A DNA stretch of 19,100 nucleotides, taken from contig NW_003110486.1 in the NCBI RefSeq assembly GCF_000003605.2, forward strand, positions 131,421 through 150,520. The letters are read 5' to 3'. Made by a program: the position numbers and the translations under genes. The stretch is from Saccoglossus kowalevskii. Taxonomy: Eukaryota > Hemichordata > Enteropneusta > Harrimaniidae. This document shows, in pieces, positions 9,471 to 18,744 of the stretch; the stretch's first letter is position 1, and each line of letters starts with the position of its first letter. A model generated the notes under the pieces. The model searched no databases and was not told where the DNA came from. It saw only the letters and a list, made by a program, of their open reading frames with translations.

Positions 9471-9900
9471 AGGTGATACCGCAAGTACCTGAAATACTGA
9501 AAGATAGACAAGCATTGCAAAAAAGATTCTACAATAAGAGTGCAAAGCCACTACAAAACATATATACAGATGACACAGTCACAATGAAAGTTGGAAGGAT
9601 TTGGGAACCTGCATTAGTGGTTGAGTAAGCTAATACACCACATTCATGTGTTGTGTCTACGCCAAATGGACTAGCAGACATATCGTTGAAATCATCATGA
9701 CCTTATTAAAACAGTGGAACCACCACCTGAAATTGAGGTTCCATACCAAGACGACACCCGCTAGAAACACCAGACATATCGCCAACCAAGCAGTTGTCCA
9801 CAGCACCACAATTATCAAGAGTTAAGCAAGAATATAGAATCATCCGGAAGACTTGTAAAGAAGCCAGCAAGATTCAGTAATGAATAGAATATTTAATAGA

Positions 9901-10893
9901 CTAATTAGATGAACATCAAGTCACTGTGGCAGAGCAAAATAATCTCTGGCTTGATGTATGGAGGCAATAGTCTACTTGTTCTCCATTTAAGGTTTATTAG
10001 TTGAGTTAAATTTATAGGTGTGGTTATTACTAGTTCAGTTAATTATCACATTAGACAAATGATCAATATTATTATGCAGCTATGACATTAACATCAACAA
10101 TTTATCGAATCTATACACAAATTCAACAATTGACTCAAAGTCCAGACTGCATGAACATATCATCCAACTAAAAAGAGGTGTCATAGTAATGCATGTTAAG
10201 CATTTATATTTCAAATATGAATATGCATGATAAACAAATACCCCGATCACTGTATTTCACACATGCACAATTGCACTTGCTTCTTGTCATGTTGTTTAAT
10301 AAAGCAGTCACGTAAACAAATTGCATTTCTGAACAGATAGAGGGCGATATAACCATTTGATTTTAACAACTGATATAAAGGCACCACATTCATCATGCCA
10401 CCTCTTATGTGGGCCCAAGGTTAGATATATGGATATTCCATGACATGTACACTATTCAACCAGCGTATTATTAGATATACAAGTGACCTTTAATGTAATG
10501 TTCAGTCTCCTAGCCATTTATATTACGTCCAAAATCTAGGTAACTGGTGTAATGATGAGTAAGCAATACAAGAAATAACTGACAAATGTAACCAAATGTG
10601 AAACATTTTGTATTTGCCATTTTTCTCTTTGGAAATTTCTTACTATCTGAATTAGTAGCGAGTAGTTTCAATTGTGAAATTTATAAATATTTATTAAGAT
10701 GAAAGGAATGCATTTATTGCACTGAGAGCAAGTGTAGTGTTATTATTTATATTGATTTCATAAAATTTGAATACAACTATTGAGTTCATTTTTCAAATAA
10801 GAATGACTTTATAATGTAAACATGAACCTATATAACCAATATACATTTGAGAAACTTGGTACGGTATTTATCTACTGTTTGAATGAACAATGT
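9901..10893. other. AT-rich non-coding stretch
   Basis: No coding frame recognised. Around 9900-10340 may be the degraded 3' end of the gypsy element; AATAAA is at 10298-10303. An AGAGGGCG core lies near 10342. The rest (10350-10893) is AT-rich without a visible feature. Confidence 0.4.
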
Positions 10894-11021
10894 TTAAAGG
10901 GCGGTGGTCTTCGCGCAGTGTCCTGTTCGACATGGGAATCATACCAATGTACATAATGCATATAAAATACTTTGTTTACAAGAAATTTGAACATGCACTG
11001 TGCAACGATCGCTGTCATTAA
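10894..11021. mobile_element. Palindromic MITE, copy 2
   Basis: A 128-bp element starting TTAAAGGGCGGTGGTC and ending CGATCGCTGTCATTAA, alignable end to end with copies 1 and 3. It keeps TTCGCGCAGTG and CTGTTCGACATGGG on the left and CATGCACTGTGCAACGATCG on the right. The right end is the most diverged of the three. Non-coding. Confidence 0.75.
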
Positions 11022-11299
11022 GTGCATCTTCAATGTGCATGTTCATGCAATGCTTTTAACCATTCTATCTTCAGGTAACAAATTGTTAGTCCTATTGAAA
11101 CAAAGTATACACAACCAAATTCACCCAATTCCGTTTTTTTTGCATGAAAAACATTTTAATAATTGCACAAAAAACAGATTTGCCTAGATACAGTAAATCA
11201 TGTCTAAAAGCAAGACTGAGAATATCGTTTCATTTACAGACTGGTGTTTTATTTTGAAGATGAGACTGGAGCAAGCAGAATTAACAAACAAACAATCTG

Positions 11300-11434
11300 T
11301 CAGTCTTCAAATACATCTTTCTTCTTGATGTTATTAGCTTTGAAGTAATTTGGGTTTCCACCATATGTTATGTACAGAGTGTACACTGGCTGGAACTCCG
11401 GCGATCGCACGCAGATGACATACACAGATGACGT
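11300..11434 (-). other. Small exon-like open frame, 44 codons, unknown
   Basis: Between two in-frame stops the minus strand reads TSSVYVICVR, SPEFQPVYTLYITYGGNPNY and FKANNIKKKDVFED, ending at TGA (11300-11302). The balanced, aromatic-rich peptide ending in a charged tail looks like a terminal coding exon rather than random AT-rich DNA. Possible acceptor AGs lie just before TTCCAG or CCAGTG, near 11393-11399. I cannot name the family; a beta-rich extracellular domain is conceivable. No partner exons were found nearby. Confidence 0.3.
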
Positions 11435-11489
11435 TCAGAAAAACCAGGTTCCAGCTTTATTCATCCAAACTGTGAGCTGGGGAGTAACA

Positions 11490-11500
11490 CCCCCCCCCCC
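11490..11500. repeat. Poly-C tract
   Basis: Eleven consecutive C on the plus strand, a length-unstable homopolymer and a likely place for assembly error. Confidence 0.8.
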
Positions 11501-11560
11501 TGACTCCTTCTTTCCTTAAAAAATCTGAAAAACTAAAATAAAACCTAAAGGCATGGAAGA

Positions 11561-12083
11561 GTAAATGTGCGATCAGCCAATCAGGTATGTGTCTCATGGT
11601 TAAAGCATTGCGACATTGCCAATACTGAATACAATTAGTCAACAATCTATTTATAAAATTCCTGTAATATATGTTTAAAAAGTCTACTTTAAACATGCAA
11701 GTTGTTGCTTCTAAATAATACTTCAACGTCTTGTGAACAAAATATGCGTACATGATGTCGTTATGGCAACAGTATTCTCTCTAAACCATTAAAACGCAAC
11801 ATTCAACGCAATTGTAAATGTGCGATCAGCCAATCGCTGCAGCCGTTGGTTGTTTACCAGGTATGTGTCTCAGCATTGCGACATTGCCACTACCGAATAC
11901 AATTAGTCAACAATCTATTTATAAAATTCCTATAATATATGTTTAAAAAGTCTACTTTAAACATGCAAGTTGTTGGTTCTAAATAATACTACAATGTCGA
12001 GTGAACCAAATATGCGTACATGATGTCGTTATGACAAGAGTATTTCCTCTTAAACACTTAGCCACAACATTTGTCGCAATAGT
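11561..12083. repeat. Tandem duplication of ~253 bp
   Basis: GTAAATGTGCGATCAGCCAATC begins both unit A (11561) and unit B (11814). The units align to about 11813 and 12083, with long identical blocks such as ACAATCTATTTATAAAATTC and TTTAAAAAGTCTACTTTAAA. Differences are point changes and small indels; unit B has an extra block around GCTGCAGCCG and lacks a short one. A minus-strand frame running through unit B has no recognisable protein character, so I treat the region as non-coding. Confidence 0.9.
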
Positions 12084-12274
12084 ATTGATTATGGTAGTAT
12101 AAGTACATGCAGTATAAAATAGGTAAGCTGTTATTTCTACTTTCACAATTCTATTAAGTTTCAAATCATGCACATTTGTAGTTAATTTGCTTAAAACAAG
12201 TACAGTTATACTCAATGTTATGAACTGGATAAAATTCAATAGAAATGCCGATTGTGTTAAAACGTTAGCCATTT

Positions 12275-12308
12275 GTATAAAACACAGCGATGTATAAAAC
12301 ACAGCGAC
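12275..12308. repeat. 17-bp tandem repeat, two units
   Basis: GTATAAAACACAGCGAT is followed directly by GTATAAAACACAGCGAC. A short local duplication. Confidence 0.85.
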
Positions 12309-13220
12309 ACTTTTCCACAACTAAAGATGCAGGAGAAATGAATGAGGTGTGAAAAAACATGGAGGGCGGATACAGAGTGCGGACAAGAAAATAGAATAAA
12401 AACACACTCTCAATCTTTTCCACTATTACAAATTAAGTGATACAACAATTTACGTAAACATTTTTTGTATTAAGAAATTTTCAGGCAATAATTTATGCAA
12501 ATGCAATTGGTAGCTACAATGATGAAACACGAGGTCAATGACACTGCAATAACAATGTCGCCCACAATAATGCATGCTGTTACAGTCCTAGATCAGGTAG
12601 TACCATTTCAAACTAGTGTACTACTCATTATGTGTTGATTCCAACACCCATACATAAATGCATTAGTTGGTAGTTTTCCAGGTCATGTATATTATTTGCC
12701 GTCCATTGTTTTCCCACTCGCACGCTGTCCATTTCTGAAAGTACGTTATATTCGCCCTCAGTGTTTTTCACATCTCGATATAAACACATTATAAGTTAAA
12801 ACCCAACCTCACTGCGGCATTTGTTTTGCCTTTCACCAGAAACAAACAGACCAATAAATTGTAAATGTTCATAGTAGTCATAATCATATCCAATAGACCG
12901 TACTACTCCCAAAGCAGTGTTAAGTGCTACACAGAATTCAGGACAATATTATACAACACATGCCAGTAACCAAATGATAAGACAATTCATTCTCCAAATG
13001 AAGAGTATATCCTTTTGTGATATGTTTACTTCTACTTCATAGTGTTATTTATAACAAATTTTCAAATTGTATAATAAGTGACCTTTTACATGTATAACGT
13101 GTTATTTAGAGGCATAGTCGATGATTTTGTTTTGCAAGTTCATATAATATTTTACTTTCATCCACGACAGATGAACTATATCTGCAATTAAAATATGTTC
13201 CATTGTGTGTATTTATATTT
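12309..13220. other. Non-coding; probably includes the 3' UTR of the TRIM gene
   Basis: No coding frame recognised. The part next to 13220 should be the 3' UTR of the minus-strand TRIM gene. No canonical AATAAA is seen on the minus strand in this stretch. Weak AGTAAA variants occur near 13025 and 13152, so the transcript end is undetermined. Confidence 0.4.
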
Positions 13221-15644
13221 TCACTCAACGAAGACCGTAATGCATTTTTTAGTGTTATCTACAACTGCGATTTTACCATCAATGCTGACCGCTATAGCAA
13301 ATAGTTCACTCCGTGTATAACCACCACAACACCAAAATGTTTCACGCCATGTATAATCACCATCATCATCATCAATCCCAAATAGTTGACTCCATCTAAG
13401 ATCAACAATCTTACGAATAAACTGACCATTGCTGTCATACTTATTGACTCTACAACAACTGCTCACATATACAAAATCATTTTCATCCACAGCCACACCC
13501 CTGGGACGAGACATTGGAGTGGAAGAGAAGGCAAACATGAATTCATCATCATTGTTGAATACCAGAATTTGGTTGTCAACCTGATCTGCCACATACACTA
13601 TTCCATCACTGTTGATAGCTAAGAATTCAGGTTGGTATAACTCTTGTAATCCAGATCGACTTCCAAATGACTTGACATAGTTACCATCTTGTGTGAACTT
13701 CCTAATACATCTCGTTACATCCTGCAAATCAGTCACATACACGTACTTCGTAACAGAATTAATTGCAATCCCATATGGGTCATCTAATATGGAACTTCCA
13801 AATGATCTGATAAACTTTCCATTTTCATCAACCACAACTACTTTTTGGTTTAACGCATCTACAATAAAGTACTGATTTTCATTAGATATTGAAATATCTC
13901 TTGGTTCAATCAAGTGATCATGAGTAAATTTAAACGATTGTTTGTATTTTCCATGTATGTCATGTATAGTTACTCTGTTGCTATTAGCATCTGTTGTGAC
14001 AAAGTCACCATTTTTATTGATGGTTATTCCGAAAGTATCATTTAAATTTCCAACTGTTAAAACATATCCACTGATGACATCAATATTGAATGGTGATCCT
14101 CGTATATGTTGTCCATCGGTTAATCCAACCTTCACTTCAATTTTGTGTTGCCCTGCCATTTTCCCAGAAAAAGTCACAGAGTAAGTCCCATTATTGTTAT
14201 TCACAATGTTTATATCTTGCATAATCGATTTCGAAGGAAGTGTCATTTTCGCACTTACATGTGGAGGAGTTTCAATTCGTTTTCCTGTAGAATCTCTGAT
14301 TGTGATCATCAGGTTGACAGATTCACCTTTCACGAGTTGTTTTGGGATGTTTTCAATAGTGCTTTTGAATGGAGAGGCAACTTCAACAACAATGTAAGGT
14401 TGTGCAATCACCATGGCAATAAGAATAATTGCTACTGTTATTGCTATCTTTGTCAATAAAAAGACATCACACTGTTTTTTCATTTTCACCATCAGCTTGT
14501 TGACAAATTCCCATTTCAGTTTTCGTCTTGGGATGTTTTCGACACTATGTTTGGGTGGACAGGTATCAAATTTGACCACACCAAGCAGTCCATGTGTATC
14601 AATGTTACTCCCTTGATGGAATTCAATAACACCAAATGTGCTATGTTTGGTTTCCATAGCAATCATTTCACCAACATGTTTAGTTGTTTCATGTCTAGTC
14701 GACAACAGGTGAACAGCATTCCCATGATGCATCAGTATTTCTAGATAATTTTGGGTACTGACAGTGTTAGCATGGTGAAATTCTATCTCCTCAATATTCA
14801 ATTCTGCATCTTTTATTTGTTTCCTGGCATTTACATCTAAAGCATCTGTGAGCTCCTTCTCGTCGCTCCTTACTTTCTCTATCACCCCTGTTGCTTTATC
14901 AGTAATTTTCTTTTTCTCTGCCTCACAATGAGTTTGGATTTCATCTGGTGTGTTTTTTGCCGCTGCTTTTTTCATCTCAAGTTGTTTTTCTTTTGCTTTC
15001 AACTGCTCCAACAGATTTTTGAGTTGTCTTTTATATTCCTCTGCAACCACCTGCAAGTCTCTATGGACATGTTCAGGAACTCTGTGATTGACTATGGTGC
15101 AGTCTGAGCATATAGGTACCTCACAAGTGTCACAGTAGAACTTTAGATGACTGTCTTTGTGATCACTACAGAATGCCTTGGACAAGTCAATACTATGAGC
15201 GCTAGACTCTGTGTACTCATCAATTGTAAGCATGTTATGGGAGCGGAGAGCAGGGACTCGCTCATGGATTTTAACACATGAAGTGCAACAAAACTGAGAA
15301 CAATCCACACACCTGTGAATTGCTGGTTTCTTTTCACACATATCACATATTATGGGATGGTGAGATTTGAGCTGCTTCAGTTTCTGGACAGAGTCTATTA
15401 AGCTTGCTATGAAGAAATTTGACTTCAACCCCTGGATGGGAGTGTCACACTGAAGTCTGCATGTTGCACATCGTAGAACACCTTCAGATTGTGCCTTATA
15501 ATCCACGAGACATTTCTCACAGAATGTATGAAGACAGGGTAGAAATCTAGGTTTCTTAAAAAATTCGAAACAAATGGAACAGCTAAGGAAATCCTCCCTG
15601 ACTTCATTCAGGATTGACTCGGCAGATACAGGTGCTCCAGCCAT
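13221..15644 (-). CDS. TRIM2/3-like RING, B-box, filamin and NHL protein with predicted membrane segment
   Basis: An 807-residue protein and the only intact gene here. By family it is a probable E3 ubiquitin ligase, with an NHL propeller that may bind RNA or protein. Domains in order: C3HC4 RING (Cys22, 25, 37, His39, Cys42, 45, 59, 62, all present); B-box 1 (Cys100 to His136); B-box 2 (Cys159 to about His194); coiled coil about 199-291; hydrophobic segment 400-420; filamin/Ig-like domain about 418-522; six NHL blades about 525-807. I chose the ATG at 15644, MAGAPVSAES, because it has a good context (ACAATGG) and lies just downstream of a splice acceptor. The same frame runs 29 codons further upstream, but into that acceptor and the intron. 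Odd points: the membrane segment (IAITVAIILIAMVIA) follows a basic stretch, a partial copy of the filamin start precedes it, and the last blade has an acidic, Cys-rich insertion. Paralogue assignment within the TRIM2/3 expansion is not possible by eye. Confidence 0.95.
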   Translation of the reverse strand: MAGAPVSAESILNEVREDFLSCSICFEFFKKPRFLPCLHTFCEKCLVDYKAQSEGVLRCATCRLQCDTPIQGLKSNFFIASLIDSVQKLKQLKSHHPIICDMCEKKPAIHRCVDCSQFCCTSCVKIHERVPALRSHNMLTIDEYTESSAHSIDLSKAFCSDHKDSHLKFYCDTCEVPICSDCTIVNHRVPEHVHRDLQVVAEEYKRQLKNLLEQLKAKEKQLEMKKAAAKNTPDEIQTHCEAEKKKITDKATGVIEKVRSDEKELTDALDVNARKQIKDAELNIEEIEFHHANTVSTQNYLEILMHHGNAVHLLSTRHETTKHVGEMIAMETKHSTFGVIEFHQGSNIDTHGLLGVVKFDTCPPKHSVENIPRRKLKWEFVNKLMVKMKKQCDVFLLTKIAITVAIILIAMVIAQPYIVVEVASPFKSTIENIPKQLVKGESVNLMITIRDSTGKRIETPPHVSAKMTLPSKSIMQDINIVNNNNGTYSVTFSGKMAGQHKIEVKVGLTDGQHIRGSPFNIDVISGYVLTVGNLNDTFGITINKNGDFVTTDANSNRVTIHDIHGKYKQSFKFTHDHLIEPRDISISNENQYFIVDALNQKVVVVDENGKFIRSFGSSILDDPYGIAINSVTKYVYVTDLQDVTRCIRKFTQDGNYVKSFGSRSGLQELYQPEFLAINSDGIVYVADQVDNQILVFNNDDEFMFAFSSTPMSRPRGVAVDENDFVYVSSCCRVNKYDSNGQFIRKIVDLRWSQLFGIDDDDGDYTWRETFWCCGGYTRSELFAIAVSIDGKIAVVDNTKKCITVFVE
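14292..14579 (-). repeat. Partial duplication of filamin-domain start flanking the membrane segment
   Basis: Two in-frame copies lie 186 bp apart inside the TRIM gene: 14478-14579 encodes HSVENIPRRKLKWEFVNKLM, and 14292-14393 encodes STIENIPKQLVKGESVNLMI. The DNA also matches, for example TTGGGATGTTTTC in both. The second copy continues into a normal filamin domain; the first is cut off by the predicted membrane segment (14385-14447). Confidence 0.8.
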
Positions 15645-15704
15645 TGTGACTGCAGTGATGTGTTGCAGTATCACTAGGTCATCAGTGCACAGTGAGTGTA
15701 AAAA

Positions 15705-15720
15705 CCTGTAAAAAATATGT
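15705..15720 (-). promoter_or_regulatory. 3' splice site of a 5' UTR intron
   Basis: On the minus strand ATTTTTTACAG|G (AG at 15707-15706, exon from 15705) matches an intron acceptor 61 nt upstream of the chosen TRIM start codon. It implies a non-coding first exon further right, which I could not locate, so the promoter is not placed. Confidence 0.6.
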
Positions 15721-16106
15721 AACAAAAACATTTAAGCATAATTGTAATGGAATGTGAATTATGGCATATTTTATTTGCACAATTTTAAGTCATGGTACTG
15801 GGCTTCAATCCAACCTATGGCAGGCTCAACGTGTCAAAGTTAACACTATTAGGCTTGTCACAAAGGATATTGGACTTTAATCCTCAGACACTACCTGGCG
15901 TACAAATCAACCACCACCCTCAAGGTCTGGTCTTAAAATCCACTATAAATTGCTCTATACAGAAACAATGAAGATAGGTAGGAATCGTGGGGTTTTGAAA
16001 ACTTCTAAAGAGATGAACAAACTGGAGATATGCTCACTATTTTTTTTTTTGAGTGTTGAATCAAATTCAGGTCGAGGTATGTGTGTGTGTAGCACTATCC
16101 GAAATA
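15721..16106. other. Non-coding upstream flank of the TRIM gene
   Basis: Probably the first intron or promoter side of the TRIM gene. It contains a T11 run (about 16040-16050) and a short GT repeat (about 16080-16090). No coding frame recognised. Confidence 0.4.
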
Positions 16107-16152
16107 GTACTAGATCTAGGGGTAAAATGGTACTAGATCTAGCGCTAAAATG
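16107..16152. repeat. 23-bp tandem repeat with CTAGATCTAG palindrome
   Basis: GTACTAGATCTAGGGGTAAA and GTACTAGATCTAGCGCTAAA start two adjacent 23-bp units, each ending AATG. Each contains the 10-bp palindrome CTAGATCTAG. Confidence 0.85.
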
Positions 16153-16320
16153 TACACAGTGAGAGTGGCATTGTTATCGCATTGTCAACAACATTGAGAC
16201 GTCTCGTAATTACGGTACGTTTCACTGACAAACTGCACTGCAATCTGAATCATTACAAATATAAGAATCCAGGTGCGATTTCAAAAATTCAAGTATTTTT
16301 GGGTCACTCGTGTGGTTTTG

Positions 16321-16625
16321 TCCAGTAGGTCCATGGTCTGACCTATGAGCGTCATGAAAAATGTGGTCAATTGGAGTTTATTGGAGGTGTTGCTAAACTT
16401 TGCATATCCTGTGTTTGCAGAAACCTCATAGTTTACAAGCTCATAACACTAATCTTCAGAAGCGTCAATGTGTATAGCGGTCTAGTCAGGCTTGCTTTCT
16501 ATGAAAATTCAATAAATTGGACAGAGTGTATCGATGTAAAGAGCGGTGAAATGAACCGACGGATGAACAGACAAATGGATGGACTGAAGTCAAAGCACTA
16601 GCTTTTGACGGACTACGTCCACGAA
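16321..16625. repeat. Possible interspersed repeat
   Basis: Ends in a degenerate GACGGATG/GACAAATG tandem stretch (about 16557-16582) and the inverted-repeat end GACGGACTACGTCC, a layout common in dispersed invertebrate repeats. A 76-codon frame (16371-16601) has no protein character. Only one copy is in the window, so this is tentative. Confidence 0.25.
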
Positions 16626-17923
16626 GGTTAATCATAGTGAGACTGTGTCACAATGTGACAAGGTCGCGTTCCCATGCACCTTTGAACTTTGATCAGGGGC
16701 TTAGTTTCTGTTCTTGCTGGATCTGATTGCCCTGCTCATTTTCCAAATTCAAACTGGATCTGTCGGATTTGAAGGCACTGCTCGCTTTCAAAATAAGAAT
16801 CATAAATACATTCTCAGGATTAAATAAAGAAGATTGTGAGATTTAATATGGCAATCTAGCACTGGCATGTTAAAAGAAGTGGTGGCGGTGATTTTTTATG
16901 CCAAATCAGACAGTGTAGCCAGGTATTGTAAAATGGTCTGAAGCGGTGTACTTTGACACTCTGAGGTGAGCATTGACACAAGGCATTGTTGTGAACGCAC
17001 TATTAATTTACTACTATTATCATAGTCAGTGTGGGGAATGCACTCTATAAAGCTATATAGTTCACCTAATACATTTAAGAGATATCATACCATGATGCAA
17101 TTTGGCAAAATATTAATAATAAATTATTGTATTTCCCGGTTGTGGATTATTCTGTTTCTGGGTCAAATACAAAATAAATCTAAATAAATAAGTAGGTGAA
17201 ATTGTGTTTGATCTGTCCATATTTCATCACTATTTATATTATTTTTAAAATACAACTTTTAGAAGTAAGAAAGTAAGCTACCTTTTGATTACGCCTGGGA
17301 TTCATAATCTAACCCCAAATTTTAAGTTTGTTCATTTGTGATTATTAATATTGTTTACTGATGTTTAGATCAAACAAACAAAGCAGTATTTGTTAATTGA
17401 TGTGGTAATATTATTGGTTAGAAAACAAATATTTCGATTGGTGAGGACTCAAAGGACATATTAAAATGGCTATAAATTATATTTGTTGTTAATTGCAGAA
17501 TACAACAGTAACTTAGACAAACATCACCCCCATTCAAGAAACGTAAAGTAACTAAGCATTTACTGGAGTAGAAAGTGGAAAGAAAATTCTTCATTAGATG
17601 GAAGAACAAAGATGAAAAGATTTAATTTTAAAAATAAGAGATTGGCAATGTTAGAACAATTACAAAACAAGAAACAATTTTGAGTTTCATGATAATGAGA
17701 TGCATGTTTAACATTAATTTGATATGATTTTAAGTTATTCTAATAAAATAAGACAATTATCATAATTTTATTTGTTGTGTATTTTACATATTTTATATTT
17801 ATATCTGTATAACATATTACGTTTCACTGAAAGGCGGTGCTATTTTTCCTGCAAGTAAAATGCCCTTTGTGGTACTGGGATAATGCGTATGCATTCCACG
17901 AATCTTAAGCGTGTATTGAAATC
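16626..17923. other. AT-rich non-coding stretch
   Basis: No gene recognised. Strongly AT-rich, especially 17100-17820. A weak imperfect repeat with CTGGATCTG occurs near 16718 and 16755. A 63-codon minus frame at 17418-17609 looks like chance. Confidence 0.5.
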
Positions 17924-18056
17924 TTAAAGTACGGCGGTCGTTGCGCCGCATCCTGTTCGATATGGGACTCATATCGACGTGTACAACGTGTGTAACAGAC
18001 ATTGTTTATTTACGTGAAATTCGAACACGCACTGCGCGACGACCACCACCCTTTAA
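17924..18056. mobile_element. Palindromic MITE, copy 3 (CpG-rich, probably youngest)
   Basis: A 133-bp element from TTAAAGTACGGCGGTCGTTG to GACGACCACCACCCTTTAA. The ends are imperfect inverted repeats of about 30 bp with GGTCGTYGCGC cores, followed by TGTTCGA in both arms. It retains the most CpG sites of the three copies, consistent with a younger insertion if the genome is methylated. Non-coding. Confidence 0.8.
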
Positions 18057-18740
18057 CCTCTCTACTGAACGGCGTGATTTTTTACTGTCATCACCATATT
18101 GTTCCGAACACCAAAACTGCAACATTGCCAGCTAAGTTGCTGACTGCTTTGGTGTACGCGTCTAAAGATCGTTATCTTACTTGACCTCCTCGGAACAACT
18201 CATTTTTAAGAGGGGGTGCCACTCGACTCAATGTGGGCAGTGTAAGTAAGCTCAAGTTAGCACACGCCTATTTCTCTCAGTGTGCTTGTTTTGTTTATTA
18301 TTACAGCAAGTCTAAGAAGTATTTGGGCAGCAAATTGCAAACTCGCTAACGAATTGGCTAACTGCTTGGGTTTTGACTAAACAGTTAGCTTTTGAAGCTC
18401 TGGCGCCGACTCGTGGTCGCGTACACTCTGGTTGGAAGAGTCTATATTGCATTAAGGGACATAGAATGTTTTTACGTAGCCTGGAATTGCTTTGCGCGGC
18501 GTTATAATGTATAAGTAGTTTCTCTGTAGTCATAGTACAAATGTGAAGTAAACAAAATTATCAAGAGTGATTTTGGGTTTGTTGAAAAAATATCCGAAAT
18601 GCTGTGACATTATAATTGGTGATGGGAATTGCCAAGCCAGTGTATAAAATAGTGAACACAAATTTTCGTAAATATTACTGACCGGGAAAGAAGCCCAGTG
18701 TCTTAAGTGTCTTAAATATAAATATTATACTATAGAACGG
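18057..18740. other. Non-coding stretch with short repeats
   Basis: No coding frame recognised. It contains an inverted repeat ACACCAAA/TTTGGTGT (18108-18115, 18148-18155), a stem GCTAACTG/CAGTTAGC (18357-18364, 18382-18389) and a 9-bp direct repeat GTGTCTTAA (about 18700-18717). A GTAAGT and a TTATTACAG about 65 bp apart (about 18242-18306) look like intron ends, without convincing exons. Confidence 0.4.
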
Positions 18741-18744
18741 TATA

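Larger units (their letters stand above)
6185..9900 (+). mobile_element. Ty3/gypsy retrotransposon internal region, decayed
   Basis: The plus strand carries gag, CCHC-type knuckle, aspartic protease, reverse transcriptase, RNase H, integrase zinc finger and integrase core in the canonical Ty3/gypsy order. Domains are individually recognisable but separated by frameshifts, nonsense codons and deletions, so no polyprotein can be made. No pair of long terminal repeats could be matched between 5,900-6,180 and 9,900-10,350; the copy is probably truncated or its LTRs have diverged. An AATAAA at 10298-10303 could be a relic of a 3' LTR polyadenylation signal, which is inference only. Confidence 0.9.

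Noticed and set aside
10915-10945. tRNA-like TTCGA loop in the MITEs
   Set aside because: No acceptor stem, D arm or anticodon arm can be folded around it; the block is part of the palindromic element.
11561-12308. CRISPR-like or satellite array
   Set aside because: Only two units of each repeat, no regular spacers, and the context is an animal genome.
11979-12320. 113-codon minus-strand open frame
   Set aside because: It runs through unit B of the tandem duplication, has a low-complexity AT-driven composition, and unit A does not conserve the frame.
13386-14744. Several plus-strand open frames of 60-104 codons
   Set aside because: They lie antisense inside the TRIM coding exon and have no protein character of their own.
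15645-15731. 29-codon N-terminal extension of the TRIM protein
   Set aside because: It crosses a good splice acceptor (15706) and its upstream part reads like intron; the ATG at 15644 has the better context.
16371-16601. 76-codon plus-strand open frame
   Set aside because: It ends in a degenerate tandem repeat giving an artificial MNRRMNRQMDG peptide; better explained as an interspersed repeat.
18242-18306. A 65-bp intron between GTAAGT and TTATTACAG
   Set aside because: Splice-like ends are present, but neither side gives a convincing coding exon and there is no other gene evidence.
18312-18533. 73-codon minus-strand open frame
   Set aside because: No recognisable motif; it overlaps short inverted repeats and lies in transposon-rich DNA.
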